A stretch of DNA of 64,000 bases from Selenomonas ruminantium AC2024 (GTDB taxonomy: Bacteria; Bacillota; Negativicutes; Selenomonadales; Selenomonadaceae): assembly GCF_000687995.1 (NCBI RefSeq), contig NZ_JIAC01000001.1, forward strand, positions 1,984,001-2,048,000, written 5' to 3'. The first letter of the stretch is position 1; every line of letters starts with the position of its first letter. The notes beneath the pieces are model-generated. The model made no database searches and was not told the origin of the DNA. It saw nothing but the letters and a program-made list of their open reading frames with translations. Position numbers and translations under genes: made by a program. Of the stretch, positions 59,323-64,000 are shown piece by piece.

Positions 59323-60609
59323 TTAAGAAGCAGCACTCTTGCGCACCGTCGCACGGTCGATCTCCTGTCCGTTCGGCAGGAAACATTTGACTGTTATCTC
59401 TTTATCCGTCACCTGCATGGTGAGATAATTGTCTGTTTCCGGCTGGGGAGCCACGACCTCATCGAGCTTATGGTCAATCCATAACCCGGGATAGCGGACA
59501 TTGCCGGCCACGCCCGTCAGGATATAGAGAGGCCCCTGACTGTCCCGCTTAAAGTTTTTAATGTGTCCCCGGTTGCGATATGTATGCAGATGTGCAGAAA
59601 AGACAATATCAATGCCCAGTTCATCAAACAAGGGCATAAATTTCTTACCGACCTCAGAAATTCCTTCCTGCCGTTCCGGGCGTTTGTGGATACGGTATTG
59701 CAAGACATCCTTATGCACCAGCACGATTTTCCACTTTTTGCGGCTTCTACTGGCATCTTCCCGCAGCCAGTTCAGCTGTTCTGCCATCAGTCCCGGCTTG
59801 AAGTCCTCCGTTTCATCCCACTGACTGTTAAGCACCATGAAATGCACCTCACCATAGTCAAAGGAATAATAGTAGCGGGAAAAATCCCGGCTGTTATTTT
59901 CCGGCACTACAAAGTAATGGAGATAGGCCTCTGGCAGCCGCACCTTCCATTTCTGGTCATAAGTTTCATGATTGCCCATCATAGGTACAAAGGGAATGCG
60001 GTCAATTATGCCATTTACGCCATGGAACCAGGCCTGCCATTGGGTATGGTCTTCGCCATTGTCCACAATATCTCCCATATTGATAAAGAATGCTGCCTGC
60101 GGATTACGCTCAGCGGCATTTTGCGCTACGGCCTTCCAATCGCTGTAATCGCTGGACTGGGAATCGGGGAATATCAAACACTCAAAATCCCTCTGCCCTG
60201 AGGTATGCAACGTATGCCAATCGCTGGCAGCCGCCTCCGTTACCACACGATACTCATAATCCGTATCGGCCTGAAGTTCCTGCAGTTTCGCCAGATACTG
60301 ATTGTTCTTCACTCCATCATCGGTAAAAAAATCCTCCTGGGCAGCAACCATCTGCGCTTCGGTCTGTCCCTTAACGCGGTATTCGATGGCCGGATTGGTC
60401 AAAACATCCTCCGCCTGCCACATAATCGTCCGGCTGTGGGCAGCATCTGCTGTAATCAACTGCCGCAAAAATTGGGCATCCAAATCCCCGGTCAAATTGC
60501 GCACACTATTGACCGTCTGACGATACCAGGAGCCTTTGGTAAAATATATACCGCCAGCCAGCAGTGCCAGTCCCCCTAAGCCGCCCGCAATAAAAGTTCT
60601 TCTATTCAT
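59323..60609 (-). CDS. Exported metallophosphoesterase with twin-arginine signal
   Basis: Calcineurin-like phosphoesterase of 428 residues, related to purple acid phosphatases. The N-terminus NRRTFIAGGLGGLALLAGG is a Tat-type signal almost the same as in the MBL protein at 35757-36881. A fibronectin-III-like domain (about 60-135, ending DYEYRVVTEA) precedes the catalytic domain, with FPDSQSSDYSDW, GDIVDNG, GNHETYD, VLVHKD and SAHLHTY as metal-ligand motifs. GAAAGGATG lies before the ATG. It is driven by the MerR-type promoter 60694-60724. Confidence 0.9.
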   Translation of the reverse strand: MNRRTFIAGGLGGLALLAGGIYFTKGSWYRQTVNSVRNLTGDLDAQFLRQLITADAAHSRTIMWQAEDVLTNPAIEYRVKGQTEAQMVAAQEDFFTDDGVKNNQYLAKLQELQADTDYEYRVVTEAAASDWHTLHTSGQRDFECLIFPDSQSSDYSDWKAVAQNAAERNPQAAFFINMGDIVDNGEDHTQWQAWFHGVNGIIDRIPFVPMMGNHETYDQKWKVRLPEAYLHYFVVPENNSRDFSRYYYSFDYGEVHFMVLNSQWDETEDFKPGLMAEQLNWLREDASRSRKKWKIVLVHKDVLQYRIHKRPERQEGISEVGKKFMPLFDELGIDIVFSAHLHTYRNRGHIKNFKRDSQGPLYILTGVAGNVRYPGLWIDHKLDEVVAPQPETDNYLTMQVTDKEITVKCFLPNGQEIDRATVRKSAAS

Positions 60610-60693
60610 ACCAACATCCTTTCTGATAAAGTATCTTTGCTATCGCGCAATAATGCCAGCGAAGTTACTCGCTATTCGCTAGTTTCCTTTTTT

Positions 60694-60724
60694 ACGGTAA
60701 CACTTGAAGTTTACTCAAAGTCAA
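60694..60724 (-). promoter_or_regulatory. MerR-type promoter of the metallophosphoesterase
   Basis: Leftward TTGACT (60719-60724), 19 bases (TTGAGTAAACTTCAAGTGT), TACCGT (60694-60699). Confidence 0.83.
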
Positions 60725-60808
60725 GAACTCTTATAAAAAAATTACCAGCCATTCCTATGTTTTTTCTTGAAATATTCGCTTTTCCCCACCAAAATCCTCT
60801 TTTACAGC

Positions 60809-60839
60809 TTGACTTTGAGTTCACTACAAGTGCTAAACT
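60809..60839 (+). promoter_or_regulatory. MerR-type promoter of the merR gene (autoregulation)
   Basis: TTGACT (60809-60814), 19 bases (TTGAGTTCACTACAAGTGC), TAAACT (60834-60839), 38 bases before the merR start. Confidence 0.88.
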
Positions 60840-60877
60840 TATAATAGAATGTAAAGTTATGACAACGAGGTGATTTT

Positions 60878-61252
60878 ATGACCATCAAAGAAGTCAGCGA
60901 AAAATACGATTTGTCTGCTGATACCATCCGCTACTACGAGCGCATCGGCCTTATCCCCCATGTGCCCCGCAAGGAAAACGGCATCCGCGATTTTGACGAA
61001 ACCGCCTGCGGCTGGGTGGAATTTTCCAAATGTATGCGCAGTGCCGGCGTGCAGGTGGAAGCTCTGATTGAATACGTTGACCTGTTCTTCAAGGAAGGCA
61101 CCGAAGAAGCCCGCAAGGATATCCTTGTAGAACAGCGCGCCCGCCTTCAGGAACAGTATGAACAGCTAAAAGCCACCATGGAACGGCTGGATTACAAAAT
61201 TGCACATTACGAAGAACTCATGGTAAAGAAATGCCCCAACCGGGAGGAATGA
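60878..61252 (+). CDS. MerR-family regulator of the AdhR/NmlR type
   Basis: Transcription factor of 124 residues that should untwist 19-bp-spaced promoters. The winged helix reads TIKEVSEKYDLSADTIRYYERIGLIP with the wing NGIRDFDE, then a long dimerisation helix. It has cysteines at residues 44, 52 and 119. The Cys52 position matches the conserved redox-active cysteine of AdhR-type regulators, which respond to aldehydes and quinones. GAGGTG lies before the ATG. Its own promoter and six others in the window carry the same operator. The sensed compound is inferred, not shown. Confidence 0.92.
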   Translation: MTIKEVSEKYDLSADTIRYYERIGLIPHVPRKENGIRDFDETACGWVEFSKCMRSAGVQVEALIEYVDLFFKEGTEEARKDILVEQRARLQEQYEQLKATMERLDYKIAHYEELMVKKCPNREE

Positions 61253-61265
61253 TTTCCCACGAAAG

Positions 61266-61313
61266 AAACGTCCATTTCTCATCTGCCAGCCTGACGATAA
61301 GAAATGGACGTTT
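61266..61313 (+). terminator. Terminator after merR
   Basis: Fourteen-base-pair stem AAACGTCCATTTCT (61266-61279) with AGAAATGGACGTTT (61300-61313), followed by TATAATA. It is just before the convergent DUF4405 stop. Confidence 0.75.
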
Positions 61314-61323
61314 TATAATACAT

Positions 61324-61983
61324 TCACCACAATCGGAAAATTTTTATCAGCAACGCTCCTAATATCAAGTACATTCCCCATATGGCCAGCAGCAAGCCGA
61401 CGTATACGATAGCCGGTTCACCCGTGGCCGATGTAGCAAAGATGTGTTTCATCAGCAGGCGGTCCCCCACGCGGTCAAGAAAGGAACCATAAATCCCGCC
61501 CGCGGTCATGAGGAGCGCTAATACTGCTTTGACTCGTTTAGAAGCAGGCCAGGGTAGATGCCATCTTTCCCGCCAGCCCTTGAAGTGCAAGCCCCAATGC
61601 AAGCCCATCAGGATAAGCAAAGCATACGGCAGGGACACATGCAGCTGATGAATCAAAATGCTACGCTGAATATCCAGCGGCATGATATCCTTGAACAAAT
61701 GATTGGAAATCCCAGAACCTGCGCCCACCATTACCAACAGCACGACCAGCAGCAACATATCAACCACTGTACCGATAATGCGAAGCATCGTCCAGCGCCC
61801 ACGTTTTAGTGAAGCAAACCATTGCCGATTCTGGCCGACATGAATTAGCACCAACAGCAGCCACAAAATGCCCAGCACCTCATGCAGTACCTTGGGCACA
61901 TAATGAAAGCACATAATGGGCAAAAACAGCAACGGCAAAAGTGCCGTCACTGTCATGCGAAAATTTATCTTGAACCTATTCAT
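61324..61983 (-). CDS. Cytochrome-b-like membrane protein (DUF4405 type)
   Basis: Inner-membrane protein of 219 residues with about six helices. Pairs of histidines within helices (VLHEVLGILWLLLVLIHVG; HQLHVSLPYALLILMGLHWGLHF) suggest haem ligation as in cytochrome b561-like or DUF4405 proteins. Its ATG overlaps the stop of the flavodoxin gene by four bases (ATGA), so the two are translated together. I infer a membrane electron route to the exported flavodoxin. Confidence 0.8.
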   Translation of the reverse strand: MNRFKINFRMTVTALLPLLFLPIMCFHYVPKVLHEVLGILWLLLVLIHVGQNRQWFASLKRGRWTMLRIIGTVVDMLLLVVLLVMVGAGSGISNHLFKDIMPLDIQRSILIHQLHVSLPYALLILMGLHWGLHFKGWRERWHLPWPASKRVKAVLALLMTAGGIYGSFLDRVGDRLLMKHIFATSATGEPAIVYVGLLLAIWGMYLILGALLIKIFRLW

Positions 61984-62609
61984 AAGCCCAGACCATTAAA
62001 CCAGCTTTTGATTTTTTCGGCTTTAGCCTGCGAAGAGAACAGCTTGCCTGCCTTCCATTCAGCCTTACCCTTAGTCAGCTTCTGCAGATAGTCGGCGCTC
62101 GTGCCGATATCACTGCCACCGGAGGTGCAGATGGCGGTCAGTTTCTTCCCCGTGAAATCATAGCTTTCCACGAAGGTATCCATGATGCGCGGTGCCTGTC
62201 CCCACCAGATGGGATATGCCAGTACGATGGTATCGTAGTTTGCAATCGGTGCATTCTTATCCGCCAGTTTTGGGCGGGCGCTGTCGTTCTTCTGTTCCAC
62301 CGTAGCACGGGTGCTTTCGTCATTATAGTTCAAGTCCTCTTTGCTATAAGGAACTTCCGGACGGATTTCATAGAGGTCAGCATTCAGAGCTTTAGCCGTA
62401 TTCTCTGCGAGCGTGCGGGTATTGCCCGTGGCCGAGAAATACGCCACGAGAATCTTGCCTTTAGCCGCAGGTGCCTTGCTGTCTGCCTGTGCCGTAGTCT
62501 GCACCGGTGCCGGTGCCGCCTTTTCTGCCGTCTTGCCCGACTCTGTGCCGCAGCCCACCAGACCTAGAACCATCAACACGCCCAAGCAGGCAATCCATAG
62601 TTTTCGCAT
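61980..62609 (-). CDS. Flavodoxin lipoprotein
   Basis: Exported lipoprotein of 209 residues. A lipobox GLVGC (cysteine near 20) ends the signal, followed by an Ala/Pro-rich linker (AAPAPVQ) and a flavodoxin domain with VAYFSATGNTRTLAE as the FMN phosphate loop and YPIWWGQAPRIMDTF as a second loop. An outside flavodoxin is uncommon but known in this group. I chose ATG 62609 because AAAGGGGA lies upstream. It is driven by the MerR-type promoter and is followed by a cytochrome-b-like gene. Confidence 0.9.
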   Translation of the reverse strand: MRKLWIACLGVLMVLGLVGCGTESGKTAEKAAPAPVQTTAQADSKAPAAKGKILVAYFSATGNTRTLAENTAKALNADLYEIRPEVPYSKEDLNYNDESTRATVEQKNDSARPKLADKNAPIANYDTIVLAYPIWWGQAPRIMDTFVESYDFTGKKLTAICTSGGSDIGTSADYLQKLTKGKAEWKAGKLFSSQAKAEKIKSWFNGLGL

Positions 62610-62647
62610 AATGTTATCCCCTTTCATCACCAATTTCATCGGTTATC

Positions 62648-62678
62648 ATTCTAGCACTTGTAGCAAACTCCAAGTCAA
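62648..62678 (-). promoter_or_regulatory. MerR-type promoter of the flavodoxin-DUF4405 operon
   Basis: Leftward TTGACT (62673-62678), 19 bases (TGGAGTTTGCTACAAGTGC), TAGAAT (62648-62653). It begins 10 bases past the stop of the next reductase gene. Confidence 0.88.
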
Positions 62679-62688
62679 GTATATTCGC

Positions 62689-63225
62689 TTACAAATTGGC
62701 GCCTATTTTATACGCCATCTCGGCAAAGGACGACTTTTCCACCAGACTGCGCGCGCCGCAGCCTGTCGCCCAAACCTGCCCGACATCCTGCCATTCCATG
62801 TAGCGCACCAAGGTTTCATAGTGATTGGCCAGTGCCTCCATCGTCCAATCCGCACTGTTATAGGCCGTAGCCATCATAATGGATTTCTTGCCATGCAGTT
62901 TTTCCGTCCGCGAATAAAACCTATCCACGATTATCTTTAGCTGTGCCGACATACCAAAGTAATACAGCGGCGTAGTCAGCACGATAAGGTCAGCCGCCAG
63001 CATCTTGGGCATCAGCGTATTTTCGATGGCATCCTTGAACACGCAGGGGCCATCCATGCCGCATTTGTCGCACCCCTGACAAGGATGCGTTTCTTCATGC
63101 GCCGCGTCAAAGGTAAAGACTTCGTGCCCGGCGCTTTTAGCCCCTTCGGTGAACCTGTCTGCCAGATAAATCGAGGTGGACTCATTTTGCGGATGGGGGC
63201 TGCTGGTAATCACCACAATCTTCAT
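62689..63225 (-). CDS. Flavodoxin-fold NAD(P)H-dependent reductase
   Basis: FMN-binding reductase of 178 residues. The phosphate loop is TSSPHPQNEST (residues 7-17). CQGCDKCGMDGPC is a compact cysteine motif. TTPLYYFGMSAQLKIIVDRFYSR is the second flavin loop. I chose ATG 63225 because GGGAGGAAAG lies 6 bases upstream; the longer frame adds 29 residues without support. It is the third such reductase in the window. Its own promoter is not clear and no MerR-type site precedes it. Confidence 0.9.
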   Translation of the reverse strand: MKIVVITSSPHPQNESTSIYLADRFTEGAKSAGHEVFTFDAAHEETHPCQGCDKCGMDGPCVFKDAIENTLMPKMLAADLIVLTTPLYYFGMSAQLKIIVDRFYSRTEKLHGKKSIMMATAYNSADWTMEALANHYETLVRYMEWQDVGQVWATGCGARSLVEKSSFAEMAYKIGANL

Positions 63226-63314
63226 GTTCTTTCCTCCCGAAACACTTCCCGGTACTAATTGGATAGACAGCATTTGCAAAGCATAATCCCCATCTACATA
63301 AGCATAACCCAAGC

Positions 63315-63354
63315 AAAAGGACAGCTGTATCAGAAACGAAACAGCTGTCCTTTT
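63315..63354. terminator. Bidirectional terminator after the carboxypeptidase gene
   Basis: Fourteen-base-pair stem AAAAGGACAGCTGT (63315-63328) with ACAGCTGTCCTTTT (63341-63354), ending in T-runs on both strands. Confidence 0.75.
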
Positions 63355-63366
63355 GCTATAAAATAT

Positions 63367-64000
63367 TTACTTCATATATTCTTCCATGACCAAGCCCGCA
63401 GCGCTGATTTTTTTCGCTGTCTCCTGGCCAACATAGCGGAAATGCCAGGGCTCATAGCTGTATCCTGTGAGGTTTTCTTTCCCCTGCGGATAACGCAGGA
63501 TGAAACCATATTCCGCCAGCAATGGATGTATCTGCGCAAAAATTTCCTTCTGCGCTATCATTTCGTCGTTATCATCAATAATCTTTCCATCCACGACCAG
63601 ACAGATATCGACAGCCAGCCCCGTGTGATGTTCGGAATACCCCGGAACCGCTACATACTTCTTCACATAATCTGCCCCATACTTTTGGGTAAATTCGGCC
63701 ACGATTTCCTTTTGGCGGGCAACACTTCGATAGACCGAATCCAGTTCAATCTGAATTCCCTTTTGCTTTAGTGCTGTGCGCAGCTGCTCAAAATGCTGAT
63801 AGGTTTCCGGCTCAATCTGGAACTCTTTGCCAAACGAATTCTTTACCGTTATCAACGGCAGTTTTGCCTCATAATCATCTGGCAGCTTATGGGTTTTATT
63901 GACGAAAATCATATAATCTACCGACTTATTCTTGGCTGCAAGGTCTTTTTTCGCAGGAGACGGTGCTGCCGTGCGCTTTATTTTCTCACCATATATCGTC
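63367..64000 (-). CDS. D-alanyl-D-alanine carboxypeptidase, M15/VanY family (5' end outside window)
   Basis: Peptidoglycan carboxypeptidase domain. Zinc and catalytic motifs are SVYRSVARQ (SxxR), GYSEHHTGLAVD (SxHxxGxAxD) and EPWHFRYV (ExxH-type end). An internal ATG at 63912 begins an apparent 181-residue protein, but the frame stays open to the window edge and encodes a K/A/P-rich linker (KRTAAPSPAKKDLAAKNK), so the true start and probably a signal or anchor lie beyond 64000. Role: trimming terminal D-Ala of peptide stems, outside the cytoplasm. Confidence 0.92.
   Translation of the reverse strand, partial: TIYGEKIKRTAAPSPAKKDLAAKNKSVDYMIFVNKTHKLPDDYEAKLPLITVKNSFGKEFQIEPETYQHFEQLRTALKQKGIQIELDSVYRSVARQKEIVAEFTQKYGADYVKKYVAVPGYSEHHTGLAVDICLVVDGKIIDDNDEMIAQKEIFAQIHPLLAEYGFILRYPQGKENLTGYSYEPWHFRYVGQETAKKISAAGLVMEEYMK

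Noticed and set aside
34000-64000. Prophage or integrative element
   Set aside because: No integrase, capsid, terminase or conjugation genes and no attachment-site repeats were seen; only a solitary IS-like end is present.

Overview
The window looks like a chromosomal segment of a diderm Firmicute of the class Negativicutes, most likely a Selenomonas-type bacterium. The evidence is a Firmicutes-style housekeeping operon (Nudix, M50 protease, scpA, scpB, U32 peptidase, mutS2, class A PBP, tyrS) with strong AAGGAGG ribosome binding sites, next to genes that need an outer membrane (a TpsB/FhaC-type transporter and two TpsA exoproteins). A phenolic acid decarboxylase beside a secreted esterase fits a gut or rumen habitat. 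This is inference from gene content, not a measured placement.

Layout. 0-3 kb: uridine kinase, a coiled-coil membrane protein and a membrane diguanylate cyclase. 3-13.4 kb: a two-partner secretion locus read leftward as tpsB, tpsA2, tpsA1; the two exoproteins are diverged paralogues with shared N- and C-terminal modules and similar terminators. 13.4-14.2 kb: a secreted CAP-domain protein with a long structured leader. 14.3-25.2 kb: the housekeeping operon. 25.2-25.7 kb: five tRNA genes (Asp, Gly, Cys, Gly, Cys), containing a tandem Gly-Cys duplication, behind a consensus promoter. 25.7-29.8 kb: an unusual group made of a condensation-like domain fused to a cyclic-nucleotide-binding-like domain, an acyltransferase-3 membrane protein and a 66-residue peptide with a leader-like N-terminus. 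29.8-31.6 kb: a two-gene SufB/SufC-type Fe-S assembly operon. 31.7-34.1 kb: secreted esterase, padC and divergent padR with two clear operators.

34-64 kb is an accessory region rich in small redox and hydrolase genes: flavodoxin-fold reductases, metallo-beta-lactamase-fold proteins, alpha/beta hydrolases, Tat-exported proteins, and LysR, MarR, PadR and MerR regulators. It also contains decay: an EamA transporter broken by deletion and frameshift, and an SDR gene and a LysR gene that both lost their N-termini at one deletion point, close to a solitary IS3-like end.

The strongest regulatory signal is a set of seven promoters of identical build (TTGAC/GT, exactly 19 bp, -10) carrying the same spacer dyad. 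They lie upstream of a MerR/AdhR-like regulator (60878-61252, with a cysteine at residue 52) and of six other transcription units between 35.7 and 62.7 kb. These units encode an MBL protein, a DUF362 Tat lipoprotein plus cupin, flavodoxin plus cyclophilin-like lipoprotein plus DUF3737, an alpha/beta hydrolase, a Tat phosphoesterase, and a flavodoxin lipoprotein plus cytochrome-b-like protein. I infer a local electrophile or thiol stress regulon of mostly exported proteins. A second small regulon is suggested by a duplicated composite site shared by the MFS/LysR intergenic region and the second alpha/beta hydrolase.
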